Below, piece after piece: positions 24,338-36,400 of a stretch of DNA of 64,000 nucleotides. Position numbers and translations under genes: made by a program. Under the pieces are notes generated by a model, which was not told where the DNA came from, searched no databases, and was given only the letters and a program-made list of their open reading frames with translations. Origin of the DNA: Bisporella sp. PMI_857 (Eukaryota > Ascomycota > Leotiomycetes > Helotiales > Helotiaceae); NCBI GenBank assembly GCA_021307315.1, contig JAJSPD010000024.1, forward strand, positions 496,001 to 560,000, in the 5' to 3' direction. How positions within the stretch are numbered: position 1 is the first letter of the stretch; each line of letters begins with the position of its first letter.

Positions 24338-25706
24338 TTAAGCCGCAGCAAGACAAGTAGCCTGTTGGGCCTGGCACTGTGCGATGGTGGCACCGTTACC
24401 CCTTCCGCCATTAACGGCATCAGAGCATTGATTGTTTTGGATATCGCATGCACGCTGTTTCGCGGCGGCTTCGTTGACGAATGTGTTGCCGTTGACGGCG
24501 AAGGGCCGAGCCGCATCACCAGAGTTTGTAACGGCCGGGGCCTATGTCTTCTATTAGAATTACCTCTTGTTTCGGGACTTGTAGAACTTACTGCGATGCC
24601 TGCAACGGCAGCTGCGTTGTTACCACCTGCATTGGCGTTGCCAGCATTATTTCCCGCATTCGCGTTTCCAGCATTGTTATTGCCAGCGTTTGCATTACCA
24701 GCATTGTTGTTACCTGCGTTTGCATTGCCTGCATTCGCGTTGCCCGCATTGTTGTTGCCAGCGTTCGCATTGCCAGCATTCGCGTTGCCTGCATTGTTGT
24801 TGCCAGCGTTTGCATTGCCTGCATTCGCGTTGCCCGCATTGTTGTTGCCAGCGTTTGCATTGCCTGCATTGTTATTGCCAGCGTTGTTGTTCCCAGCATT
24901 CGCAGCACCAACAGTGAATTTCTGACAGTCGTCTTGAGGACCGCGCTGGGCGACGGGCATAATGACCGGCTGATGGTTAGATGCCGAGGTCATACTGCAT
25001 ACTCTGTAGTTGCCAGCGGGCAAACCGCCCGTTACGGTTGCAGAAAGAAGACCATTTCCGTTTCCATCATCATTAATACCCTTGAAAAAGACGAACGTCT
25101 TTGGGTCAGGAGGGGTCGTAGGTGCAAGAGAGTTCCCCAAATCTTGGACACTGACGTGGGTGTGTCCAATGATGCGACCTTGACCGTCGAGATCCTGAGG
25201 AGCAGAGTAGTAAGTCTTTTGCGCATTGGTGAACGATCCGGCTGAAAGACCTGTGAGTTGCACTTGGATATCAAAGTCGGTGTTCGCTTCTAGATTGTCC
25301 GCTACGGAGGGGTTGACAATGATGGCAGATATCATGTTGTTGTTGGAAGGAATCTTGCCCATAACGATACCATTGCAAGATCCACCCTGGACCTGAAGAC
25401 CGTTGGTCAATGTTTCGCCCGCGCAGAAATTTATAAAGTTGGCATCGTCTCTATGCAATAATTAGCCCTCATTCTATTCAAGGCTTTGAGCACATACGTT
25501 GCTGATACTGATTGTCCGTCGACTGGAGGATCTTGACCACCATTCTGACTTCCTGTTTGTACTGCGTTTCCGGCTAAGCAGGTTGCGTCCGCTTGCCGAC
25601 GTACCACTCTGTCTGGAACGAGATCTCGTAGTTGTTGCTTCTTGAAAGCCAAACCCTCGGCAAGTGCCGCCACGGACAGTACGATGTATGACCCTTTGAA
25701 TAACAT
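24338..25706 (-). CDS. Secreted Asn/Ala/Gly-repeat protein
   Basis: Exons 25706-25498, 25450-24592 and 24541-24338 give 423 residues. Intron 1 is 47 nt (GTATGT, GCTAAT branch). Intron 2 is 50 nt (GTAAGT, TTCTAAT branch). Without intron 2 the frame would run on into an unrelated tail, whereas splicing gives a well-formed end (TNSGDAARPFAVNGNTF, a Cys-containing segment, then ATCLAAA). Residues 1-20 form a signal peptide, followed by a dibasic site near VVRRQ. The middle is a conserved Cys-containing ectodomain, with Cys in FCAG, GGSCNG, RVCSMT and DDCQKF. It is followed by about 90 residues of tandem NAGNNNAGNANAG-type repeats. This matches a family of fungal secreted proteins of unknown function, some carrying misleading database names. 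Probably cell wall or extracellular matrix. Confidence 0.8.
24600..24905 (-). repeat. Coding minisatellite (Asn-Ala-Gly repeats)
   Basis: Within the middle exon, units of 15 to 30 nt encode AGNNN and AGNAN in alternation. Neighbouring units are nearly identical at the DNA level, with only third-base changes, so copy number may vary between strains. Confidence 0.85.
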
Positions 25707-27981
25707 TTTTGCAGCTGAAAATGGTAACTAAGATATAAAATAATGCACCAGGCGTCAAGTTTAGAATAGAAGATCCAAGATGATGGAAGAAAGTAGTTGG
25801 AAAGACGAACAAATAAAGAACGACAATAAGGACTCAGTCCAAAAGAATGTAAAGGTCGAATGTTAAGAATGAAAGAAAGTGCAAAATGCAGATGGGGTGG
25901 GCTCCCTCTAATATTTCATGCGGGAATTGTGCAGCGTAGGGCCGACTTCAAACAGAGCGCATAGAGTGGAACCCAGTTGTGGCTGGAAACGGGGACGCTA
26001 AGAGGAGCCTCAAACTGGAGATCTTGGGACTTGGCACACTGTATACTTCAGACGACCATCCAGATGGATCCGAGCCCAGCCCCTGAGCCCATTGCTGGAC
26101 TAGTCTGCGAGCAACAGACCAAGATCGGGCAACCCGTTTCAAATCCCCATCATCGTTTTCGCCGTTGTTATTGTTGTGTATAAGGGAAAGATAATTCTGC
26201 GGGACCCGGGCATGATGGACAACGAGAAACTCCAACTGCTGCTGTACTCCTGCCGCCTCAGGCGGGCTTGGGCTAGAGGTTTCGCGGTACAGGGCTCATG
26301 GTTGGCGCACTTCAGAAAGCGGTCATCTGACTGGTTGAAGCGAGATCTGAAAAAAAGCTTGTGCCTCGGATCGGATGATATTCTGGGCAATTGGGGTTTC
26401 ATGCGTCTCATGAATTCATGGTTGTGATGAAAGTTGGCCAGGTTGGGATGTCTCCTGTCTCATCTCGATACGATTAAGCGCTATTAGCCGCCCGGCCCGA
26501 GAGAATTAGACGCGCTAATTCTCCCGCCAGTACTACTGTACTACTACTGTACTACTACTGTACACCGTACACTAACTTTCCCACTACTTATCACCGTTTT
26601 CTGTCTCAGTAAGTACAGTACCACAGTAGCTTGTTAATAAGCCTGTAAGCTTGTCTAGTGGGCCTATAGTATGGGGCATGGGATGGGACGGGATTGGGTT
26701 ACATGGATTCCTTTACGGTGTTTACCCTCCACTGATATTCTCAGCAGCAGCATCAGGGGCAGAGCCAGAGCCTTCCTCTACAGAGTGCGTCTGAAATCGC
26801 AAGCCGCGGCCGAAGGTCAAGTCGTCTACTATTATTCCAAGCCCATTTTCATATGTTCTTGATGATCATCAAAACAACCCGCCACAACGATACTTATCGG
26901 TTATCACCATCCGATGGCGACAACGCGCTGCTCCATAGGATTTTCCATGGCAGGAACATCGCATCGTGCTCATCATACAGCCATTTATGAACGCTTTATC
27001 CACTCTTCCCTTTTTGTTCTTGCGAGAGTTGAGACGAGAGATTCGCGAAGCGATGATGTCGCCCCTTGCTTGTCTCAGCCACAATTTTAAAACATCGTCT
27101 GTTTTGCTCGGAAATTACTTACACCACAACACTTCGTTTTCGCGCACAGTAAGACAAAATCCTCTACGCATTGATGTTTCTTGTGTCGCTGGACTGGACT
27201 TACGTGGATGACTTGGCTATCCTCAGCAAAACTATTTTCTGCTTTCCCAGCTGGCAATCACACTCGCGCCCTAGTCTTCCCACTCCCTCGGGAGCCTTGG
27301 CTGTAAACCTCATCTTAAAGTATATTACTTCTGAACTCACAAGCCTCAAGTTTCCCTATGCAAATGTTCTAAATTCCTTCCCAACTGTAGGTTCCGATGC
27401 CTGTGATGCTATACGGTCTTGATGCCATCACCGTCACTCCTCATCAAATGTGTTTAGTATAGCACTCCAGGGCAGATCGCCTGTGGCGGGTACCAAAGTT
27501 CAATCTGCTATTTACGCCTAATAATGGGCTCCTTCGATTCATGCATTTGTCTCCGCAGCTCTGTGCAACACCATCTCTAAAATTCGGCCCGGCATGCTAT
27601 CGTTCATGCATGAATCTAACTACAAGATGAAGCTTTTGGATCTGACGATGATCAATGCATCGACCACACTTACAAACACAAGTTGGTGATGACGTCAAGA
27701 TATACTGTTATTCTTTTGACACTGGATTGTTGCTCAGTGGGACTACTACAAGCAGCAATATTATCTGGCACTCCGGGCTGCAAGTGAGATTTTGAGAGTG
27801 GAACGGCTACGGTAGGTTTCGAAAGCCATCGAAGAGCGATCCTGATGTTAGATATCTGAATGCCTATGAGAATTAGGACGGGAATTTAGGTAAGTGAATT
27901 AAATTCTATCTTCATTCCTAAAGAAAAGCATGCTGACATTTACAGGTTTCTGCGCTGAAGATGTGAACCCCGTGAATCTGG
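25707..27981. other. Intergenic with short tandem repeat
   Basis: No gene supported. An 11-nt tandem repeat, about three copies of CTACTACTGTA, lies at about 26530-26571. The region also contains the promoter of the secreted repeat protein, with a possible leader at about 25707-25900. Several non-ATG frames on both strands show no family features. Confidence 0.45.
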
Positions 27982-29127
27982 TCAACCTCTCTCGTTCCCT
28001 TCAGCCGAAGCATGAGAACCCGGTCTTTGATCTCGTTCTCCTCGCGGGCTAGGAACTCCGTTGACGCCAACGTTGTGCCTTCCCTCGGGCTGGTGCCCTT
28101 CTCCTTGTGGCCTAGCTGATGTCATTCTTGGAGAGCGTGCCGGTCGAGAGGGAGGCAGTCCTGATGCCTCCCGAAAGCGGTTCTGTGCTCGTGGACTAGC
28201 GGACCGCCCACTCCCCATCTCTGGGCGATTTTGGTAGCCTGGGGGATATCCGTTTGGTTGTGCATACTCATTTTCTAGCGGGAATTCATTCGCTCCAGGA
28301 AATACATATCTTAGCGGAAATGAAGGTCGGGCTACTCTTGGACTTGCATACCTCGGAAGTCTCTCGCCTCGAACACCTAGGCTATTCTGGGGACCGGGAT
28401 GTTGGCTTGGTGCTCTTGACCCGAAGTTCCCTCCCAATGGACTTCCTCCCATTTCATTCAATCCAGCGAATCTGTCTCCTGGATATGCAGGCGGCAAGTC
28501 CTGCGCCTGCGGACCTGGAATTCCTCCAAGTTCGTCCAAGCCATAAAAGCCATCTTCTGAGCCGAACAAATTGCGTCCCCGAGGACCAAAGAACCTCCCA
28601 AATGGCCGCCTTCCAGGATTCAATGGATCAGAACCAAAAGGATTGAGCCTCGAATCTACGAGCTGGTCATCCCGCAGCTGACTTCCTCTCTTTGACTCCC
28701 TAAAGAGATTTCTAGGCACCTTACGAATATCCGGCCATCGACCCTTGCTCCTAGGCCCATAGGCTCCTTCCGTATAACTGTCGCTATCAACCGGTCCAGT
28801 GTATCTTAGCCTTCTTCGTCGTATTGTTGGTCCATCGTCTATATCGCTTGAATCATACTTCTTTCGTTGACGCTTAACAACGATAGCTACAGTCAAAATA
28901 ATCAGTGCGATGACAAGCAACCCACAAATGACACCTATTGTGATGATTGCGTTTGTGCTTATCTTCCCTTCGGAGGCGATGCCTTCAGTGACAGTACTTG
29001 CTACAGTATTTGTCACGGACATAGAAGGAGGAACGACTACCGTGGGATGGCCTGGAGTAGTAGCTATGTTCGGGCCGTTTGCAACCTGATCTCCATTAAT
29101 TATACAGCTTCCAAAGCAGTCAGCCAT
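27982..29127 (-). CDS. Single-pass membrane protein with Pro/Arg-rich tail
   Basis: An open frame of 381 residues from the ATG at 29127. A short extracellular or lumenal part (two early Cys, then Thr/Val/Pro-rich) precedes one transmembrane helix at about 59-84 (IITIGVICGLLVIALIILTV), which is followed by KRQRKK. The remaining 290 residues are a low-complexity cytoplasmic tail rich in Pro, Arg, Gly and Ser, with DLPPAYPG, a PPxY motif able to bind WW domains of Rsp5/Nedd4-type ubiquitin ligases. The frame stays open upstream. A possible first exon at 29398-29369, joined to an acceptor at 29181, would give 409 residues starting MSVCGSLKML; the choice is open. Function unknown. It lies in tandem with a second protein of the same build. 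Confidence 0.65.
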   Translation of the reverse strand: MADCFGSCIINGDQVANGPNIATTPGHPTVVVPPSMSVTNTVASTVTEGIASEGKISTNAIITIGVICGLLVIALIILTVAIVVKRQRKKYDSSDIDDGPTIRRRRLRYTGPVDSDSYTEGAYGPRSKGRWPDIRKVPRNLFRESKRGSQLRDDQLVDSRLNPFGSDPLNPGRRPFGRFFGPRGRNLFGSEDGFYGLDELGGIPGPQAQDLPPAYPGDRFAGLNEMGGSPLGGNFGSRAPSQHPGPQNSLGVRGERLPRYASPRVARPSFPLRYVFPGANEFPLENEYAQPNGYPPGYQNRPEMGSGRSASPRAQNRFREASGLPPSRPARSPRMTSARPQGEGHQPEGRHNVGVNGVPSPRGERDQRPGSHASAEGNERG

Positions 29128-29787
29128 TGCTCTTGGATATTCAACGCTGAGTCTTGAGAGAGTCCCTGATATTGACGTGTACTGTTAGGAAACATTCCCG
29201 CGTGCTCGATTTCTCTGCCGCCCCGGCTCTAATAGTAAGGCGCGGGGAGCTTTGTATTCAGCAAGCGTCTACTAAAGGAAGAAAACGGACTAATATAGTG
29301 ATTGCTTGGAGAAGCAATGACCCAAGGACACTTGTACAGCAAACACTGAGGTGTTACCTACCGCTTACTAGCATTTTAAGAGAACCACAAACACTCATAC
29401 TCACAGACTGCGCCTTAGCAAGCCATAATGCTTTCTAGAGAAGATCTAATTTTAAGAACAGCATTTTTCAAGAACGAAAGAACTAAAGAACATGAAACCG
29501 AAGCAAGAGATGTATATTTCTCAGTGTTAAAGCATTGAATTCAGTATTAAGTAACACAGCATACTGTGCATCGTAATATGTGGACTTCTACTCGAGATTC
29601 AATAATTGTTCTCGGTTATGCGGCTCCCCGTCAGTATTTTTGCCAGCCATATTGTACAACGTTCTTGTTACTGTGGACAACAAATCACAGCTGATACAGC
29701 TTGGAATACCCTATGACACCAAGCTCTTCCATTCCCAACATTGAGCGCTGGAAAGCCTTATCAAACTGCACTATCCTAGTGCTAGCC
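29128..29787. other. Spacer between tandem membrane-protein genes
   Basis: Contains the presumed promoter of the 27982 gene and a possible first exon of it (29398-29369). Otherwise no coding signal is seen. Confidence 0.4.
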
Positions 29788-31976
29788 TCAATCCTCTATC
29801 AAGGGCCCCGACAAGGCATCAATGAGCTGTTCATGGTTGCGTTCAGGCTGGTTGGGAGTAGGTATCAATGAGACCTGGGTACGGAACGCAACACGATGGG
29901 ACAGTCTACGGTTGTTCGTTGCTTCTATCCTCCCTTCATTCTTGCGTCTTAGATACCAATCAATCCCCTCCACCTGGTTATGAGTCTGCTGGTTTGATAT
30001 ACTCGCTCTACGGACACGAAGCTGTGATGAGTCTACTTCTTGGCCTGACGGTTGCCTGTGTAGAGTCAGAAACTATCACAATATGATTATCTCTCAACTA
30101 GATTCCCTATCTAGCAGAACAGTAAAGGAGATAAATACCGGTCTTCACTGTTTTGTCTCTTTTTATATATGGCTGAAAGACCCTCTTGTCTTTTGTCTGC
30201 CTCTTGATGGCAGCCAGCGATTAGTGGATACTCTCTTGACTTGTTGTGTGCAACTCCTTCACATGGCTGACCGTGACGCACTGTGTGCTGTATTGGTAAT
30301 GTTCTGCTTGCTGGGCTTGAAGTTTGCGAAGGCAACCGTTTGGCATTTCCTCTTCCTTTGTTCGTGAAGATATTTTGACGTACATCCTCCTCCCTAGATG
30401 TCTCAGATCCAGGTGATCTACCCCCACTCATCAAATGTACTGGCGTTTCGGTACTATGTTTGTTCAGTACTCCTTCCATAGCTCTTGCTCACAGATACGT
30501 ACCTCATATAGCGTGGGTCACGAATCCGTTCTCTTTCTCTTTGTCTTTCCCTTATTGCGGGTTCTAGAGATGAACTACCATCTCTTTATTAAAAACTCAC
30601 TGGTGTCACATCGCAAGGCTCTTACCTCTTCAATCGCCATATTTGGGTCTGCTTAGGTCCCTTATGAAATTGTTCCAATCCCGCCTTGGGTTCTCGCCTG
30701 AAATTGACAAATTCAGGAAGAAATGGTAGCATCATCAACCAAGGACCCCAATCTCTTCTCTTTTTATTTGCTTTTGTCTTCTTCTTTATTCGATGACCAA
30801 GTGAGCGACTACAAATGGTCAGTGATTATGTTATATTTTTTCGATCTGCGTCAACAAACTGACTCTACAGAACGACGTGCTTGCTGTTTTGCAATAATTA
30901 GTCGCGGACTCTCCCTGGCTCTCCCATGTCTGGAACGACAGTGTACATTGAGATGTGTACTCTTGGCACGAATTGCTCTTCCAGCTCTGGGTTGACCATC
31001 ACCTGCTTCACGCAGCGGAGGAGGTATCACAAAGGTCTCCGAATTTCTTGAACCACCAGCCATGCCATTTCCCTGAACTTTCACAGGTCGTGAACGACCG
31101 TTTGAATCCTGAGGATTTCTGGGCTCAAACACGAAAAATCCTGCCGGACCTGTAGCGCTGCTCACACGAACTCCTGGCCGCCTTGGACGCGGAGTGCTTG
31201 GTCTTGCTCTAACGTTTACGGTAGGGAGGTTCCTGGAAGAATTACTGGAAGTACTTGGTGAACGGAGAGACCGCAACTCAAACGGTTGACTCTCCAGATC
31301 TACACACATCTTGTTAGCCCTTTTCCCATGAACCTTTCGCCGCAGCTATGAAGCAGCATCACAACCACGCCAAAGAAAGAATTCCTTTAATCCTTACTCC
31401 TCCCGCTCCAGCACGAATTTTTCTATCATGGGAGGCAGATATAAAGAACAACTCACCCCTCATTCGTTGCCTCCTCGCCATCTTTCTACGCTTCTTGGCC
31501 AGATTTGCTCTACATCCCGGACATCCCAATGACCACCACGCCAAGATCAAAACCGCAATGCCCACCAGCACTATGGCGGCCGTGACGCCAGCAATCGCGC
31601 TTGGGGCCCAGCAACGCCATGCTGAACACTCTCTTCCGTCCTTAACAATCACATCCACGACCTTGTAATTCTGCGACAAAGAAGTAATCTCCGAGGGAGG
31701 TGCTTGGCTCTGAGTTGCGGTTGTGAGAGCCTCGTTGTTGGAGTTGACGGCTATGCCGATGATTTCTGTGAGAGCTAAGACAGATTGGGCGGTGGAGATC
31801 GGCGAGGGTTCGGAGAGGGAGGCAATTGCTGGCCAAGGGAAGTGGAGCGTGACTTGTGGTTGGTCGCGGGCAACAGTGAGGGTTGTGGTGAAGGTTTGGT
31901 GGGTGGCTGATGCGTATGTGTGTTTCAATAGTTGGTTTGGCGATGCCATCTTGATCTCAAACAACTTGAAATACAT
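29788..31976 (-). CDS. Single-pass membrane protein with long basic tail
   Basis: Proposed six exons, 31976-31457, 31299-30864, 30697-30626, 30583-30503, 30453-30139 and 30055-29788, give 563 residues. An extracellular part of about 125 residues is Thr/Ser-rich. It is followed by a transmembrane helix (SAIAGVTAAIVLVGIAVLIL) and a strongly basic stop-transfer segment, AKKRRKMARRQRMR. The rest is a basic, Ser/Pro-rich tail ending ALSGPLIED. Exons 3 to 6 join in phase through introns of 42, 49 and 83 nt. The link from exon 2 to exon 3 relies on a weak GTCAGT donor; without it exon 2 ends 11 codons later and the downstream exons would form another gene. Function unknown; receptor- or sensor-like architecture, tandem with the membrane protein at 27982. 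Confidence 0.6.
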
Positions 31977-32864
31977 GCGAGCTATTGTTCAGTTTGCGCT
32001 ATGTCGGCCTTGTATTGAATAGGAGATCGCTGATGTCTGGTGTTGTGAAAGGCAAACCGATGGAGTCACTTTCAGTCGCCGGTCTACTGTTTACTGTTTA
32101 CTGAAGGTTGGCAACGCCGCCTTATGCCCAACCCATATGGACTAGAGCCTACCTTTTAGGCCTTGTCACCTTACTACCTTATGAAAGATCTCTCTGAGAA
32201 GTTATCTTTGCATTAAAAGTGACTTCTACGATTAAGAACCAATGACTATTAACGTGTTCCGCCATTATCTATCTCACCATCCCCTCCTTGTTAGACATAA
32301 CGGAACTAATTTTTAATTAGGAATGACTCCAGCAGTCTGGGCGCTCCGCAAATTTGCAGCAACCACCTAGAAACTCAAATTATTACAGAAAGAAACATAG
32401 GGGAAACTAGCCAACATTGGAGAATATACCTCTTCAATGGTGTAATGGGTGGTGACTTTAAGATAGTCATTGTCACCAAACGGACAAACTTAATATCAGT
32501 TGACAGGTGCAAGACACTCAACATATCTCATCATATTCTCCAGACAACTCCGCTGCTATATTACCATCTGGAACTCATCTCCAGTTGCTACAGTCCATAC
32601 ACTCCGTCCCAGCCTCCGACATACCATACACGCCAATTTCCTCTCAATAGGAAATAAATCTCCATCTATCCTGACGAATTAACAGTCTTAACTGTTTCCG
32701 CAGTCGTAACAGTAACATTTGTCGTGGTAGTCTCATCATCATCAACTCTTCTAACGGTATATCCCAATCCATTGGCCCTATACTTCAATCAGCTCCGTTT
32801 CCCTGCTTCCTCTTTGTTAGTAAGAAAAGTAAAATTGAACGTACATTAGATTGACCTAGCAAAG
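31977..32864. other. Intergenic
   Basis: Upstream of the second membrane protein and downstream of the small membrane peptide. A C/T-rich stretch at 32520-32700 yields short frames without domain features. No gene supported. Confidence 0.45.
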
Positions 32865-33002
32865 TCAGCGAGGATTCAATATGAAAGAGGAGAGAAGGCG
32901 AACCCAGATGTGCATCCTTGTCAGCACGAGCCAGAACAGGAAGCAGACAAAGAGGAAGGTAAAGACGATTACCAGGGCGATTGTGACGTTTTGCTGAGTC
33001 AT
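32865..33002 (-). CDS. Small hydrophobic membrane peptide (45 aa)
   Basis: ATG at 33002 in good context (AAAATGAC). The product is a polar MTQQN head, then about 22 hydrophobic residues (VTIALVIVFTFLFVCFLFWLVL), then a basic, Arg-containing end. This is the build of a single-helix membrane microprotein. The frame also stays open upstream to an ATG at 33149, which would add 49 polar residues. No family recognised; a real gene is plausible but unproven. Confidence 0.4.
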   Translation of the reverse strand: MTQQNVTIALVIVFTFLFVCFLFWLVLTRMHIWVRLLSSFILNPR

Positions 33003-33472
33003 TTTTGTTTTGTTCGGTGTATTGTGTTGTTCGCGAAAATGGGTTCTAGCAGGATTTCTTGGAGTTGAGGCTTCTTGAATTTTAACGTTGTATTTGTATC
33101 GTGTTGCTGGGACATTGAGAGGGGGAAGGGGGCAGCACGCATTATGCACTGGAGAATATTTATCTTGTTGTTATGGCGATGCAAGGCCGAGGTCTCCCAA
33201 CTTTGGGAATCAAATCTGTAGCAACGTATATCTCGGCATGTGTTTTTGTTTTTGTTTGGTGGTATCAGGCTAGCTTGATAAAAATCAATAGGGGAATATG
33301 TACTAAACTACACAGGATATTGATTCTTCTGGGAATTGTTTGTGTCTGATAGATTGGTACTTGTGATACAACATCTACAGATTCCGTTGATCTATGTACC
33401 AGTGATGAGCTGCCTAGTAGTAGTATTGGTATCTCTCGAGGTCAGCAAGAACATCTTTTTATTAATCCATCT
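33003..33472. other. Intergenic
   Basis: Promoter side of the small peptide and 3' side of the Trm732 gene, both on the minus strand. No further coding sequence is seen. Confidence 0.45.
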
Positions 33473-36400
33473 TTACTTTTGTAACGCAAAGAGTATGCTT
33501 TCATGGAAGTGCTTGCTCTGGCCTATCTCCAAAAGCTCATCTCGTGCAGCAATAATCTCCTTGCTAAGGTCACCCCCCTGAGCGGGACCATCATTGGTAG
33601 CTTCGGCAGTGCTATTGTGCTGTGCCAGGACCGCGTTCGTGCCCAGAACAACTCGCATACAGATAGCAAAAACGGCTGGCTTCGAGGTCCAGCCAAGAGG
33701 CCCATCTTCCTTCTCGAGCAGCCGATTCAATGCCCGTAGTCCCTCAAGGACCCATGTAGCCAATATAAAATATGCGGGCCACCATACCCTGGTCACATCT
33801 GACGGACTCCAGTCAGCCAGTTGCACTTCTTCAAATATCGAGCACCACAGCTTAGTCTCTCGAACCTCGTCAATGAAGAGATTCTGCTCCTCCTCGACAA
33901 AGAGGGAATCATCGTTCTTCATCGCTTTCAACAGTTGGGATTGGGCTGCTACGAGAGAGAAATCCTCCGACTCAAACTCAAACGACATGGAGACATCGTT
34001 GCCAGTCATTCGACATATTATGTTTGATATATACAGACATGATTTTCCATGCAGTCCATGGAGGAGTTTGGCTAGCATCGTGCTGGCTGCTAGTGGTAAA
34101 AGTGAGGACCCGATGATTGACGATGTAGTCTCGGCGCTCAAGTCTCGAACTTCATCGTCGTCATCGTTCAAACTATCATACAAAGCGAATAGTGATTGGA
34201 TAGCGTAGTGGTTGTTGACAAGGTCTTTGCTGTACTGCAAGTTGGCATAAACAGAAGCTAGAGCGGTCGCTGCTGCATACCGCGTGTCAAAGTTCTTAGA
34301 GAGTCAGTATCGCGGGAGAGAAAGAAGATGTTAATATCTTACGCTGTTAGCATCTCCGGCTATGCAAAGAGACCGACCCCATGAAAATAAGTGCTTGTTG
34401 AAATTATGTATTGGCGTTTTACCTGATTTTGTGGACGCATATTCTGCTAGGAGGATAAAGCCTCCAACTGCAATCCGGGAATTATCTAGCGACGGTGTAT
34501 CTAGTGCCTCCGAAAGAGATGTTTGCAGACTCAGAAGTCTGAGGCCGAGCCTCTTGCTACTTCCATCATCTTCCTTGCTTACTCCAAGATCGTGAAGAGC
34601 ACCACTGTTCGTAGCTTGGGATCTTAATGTTCTAACAAGATACATGAGAGCGGTAGCTCCTACTTCAGATGACTGAGTAATGTTGATAAGATTTATATAG
34701 GCTTCCGATACTCCAGCTTCAAAACAAAGAATACCCTGAGCCCACTTATCAGAAACACATTCTAAGGTTGCCAAAGTGATATCAATTCCTAACTCATTGA
34801 TGGCAGGGAGAAGCTTTTGAAGCGCATCTTCATCTTTCGCCAAAGCTGCAGTATAGATTGCTCGTCGACAAATGGTGTTACCTAATGTGGCAAATAAATC
34901 GCAGTCTGCCCCCCCTCGAGACTGAATAGATTTCTTGTATGTGTGGGCCAGTATTATGAACTCTTCAAATGCATCATCTGCAAACATATCTTGGCACGCC
35001 TTTAATGAATGCTGGTGATCAGAAGCACCAATATCTTTTTGCCTCGCAAGCAGAAATTGTGCGACAGTATTGCCAAGTTCCAAGTATGCGGCGAGTACCT
35101 CTGGACTGTCGTACTTTATAAAGTCCCAAGGAAGAGGAATTCTCAGGGCAAACAATATATGCGATATATCATCTAAAAGAAAAGAGTAAGCAAGATCAAA
35201 CGAGTTAGGAGTCTATAAGACCTACCAGTTGTTATGGTTATACTCAGATTCATTCGGCGCTCCAGGACAAACCTTACTGCCATCAACACACCATGCAACC
35301 GATTTGCTGACTTATTGGCACTCTCGATCAAGTCGGTCACGGCTGCTAACCAATTCTGGTGAAGCATCATAGAACATATAGTCCTTGCGGCAATCTCGCG
35401 CACATGCCAAATCTTACTACCTAGATATAAAGAAACGTGTTGATAGACCTGATCACGATTAGAGGGAGGTGGTCCAGCACGCCGAATTATATCTAGGGCC
35501 GGAAATACGGATTCTACAGCTCCTACCGCAGAGAATTGCGTGATCTGGGAACTGATAGCTCCCGCCTTTAGCAGCTTTAGGAGAAGATCTGGGAGAGGTG
35601 GGTAACTATCGTAGGAAATCTTGATCGATCTTCCATCCCATCCTGCTTCCGTAACCGTTTTACCGTCGTTCGTGCCAAAAAGGCAATCAATAAGACTACG
35701 CAACAGTATTAATGCGCAATTGCGTATCGCCCAGCTATTATAAAACTGTTTAGCTGAGTATAATAGCAGACAATATGTGACCTACATTTCTGAGCTCAAA
35801 CCATCTGCGGCTAATTGCAGACATTCAGCTAGATGACCATCTGCTCGTTTGCCTAGTGTTGAGCTTCTAAAGACTTCTTTTAAGCAGTTCATGGCATGGA
35901 CTTGAGGTAAGTTTGTCTGATCAGTGCCCGAAAGGATAGCTGGCTGCCGAGCTAAAGTCTTCAGGTCGTCCATCACACTGCTGAAGGAAGGATCGTTTGA
36001 ATGGGCTGACATAATCCCTGTGAGCAGAGCTGGGATTCCTGCTGATCGGCGAGTGGTCGAGACTTGTTCAAGAATGCATGTTAGAGCCCCCTGAAGGAAG
36101 TTATTATATATTTCTGAGACTTGGACTGGTCTTACCTTATACCAGGCTTGCAGAAGCTGTGGCTTTGATAGTTCGATGACAGTGGAATGCTTTTCCGTAA
36201 GTTGACAACACCGGGAAAATGTCAAGGACACAGTAGAGAATGCTCCGCGATGCCGAAGGGATGAAAGTTGCTCAAAAGTCAAGTTTCCAATGCCAACAAA
36301 TACATTTATGGGAAGAAAATGAGCTCCATTATGCCATACACAATTTATTTTGTTGACTATATTTTTCATGAGGTTACTAATGTTTATGTTAGCCTCAATA

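Noticed and set aside
24544..25245. Open Leu/Ala- and Ile/Val/Cys-rich frames on the plus strand across the repeat region
   Set aside because: Antisense shadows of the Asn-Ala-Gly repeat; composition follows the repeat unit.
33594..34208. 204-codon plus-strand frame antisense to Trm732
   Set aside because: Lies wholly within a conserved exon on the other strand and has Ser-rich shadow composition.
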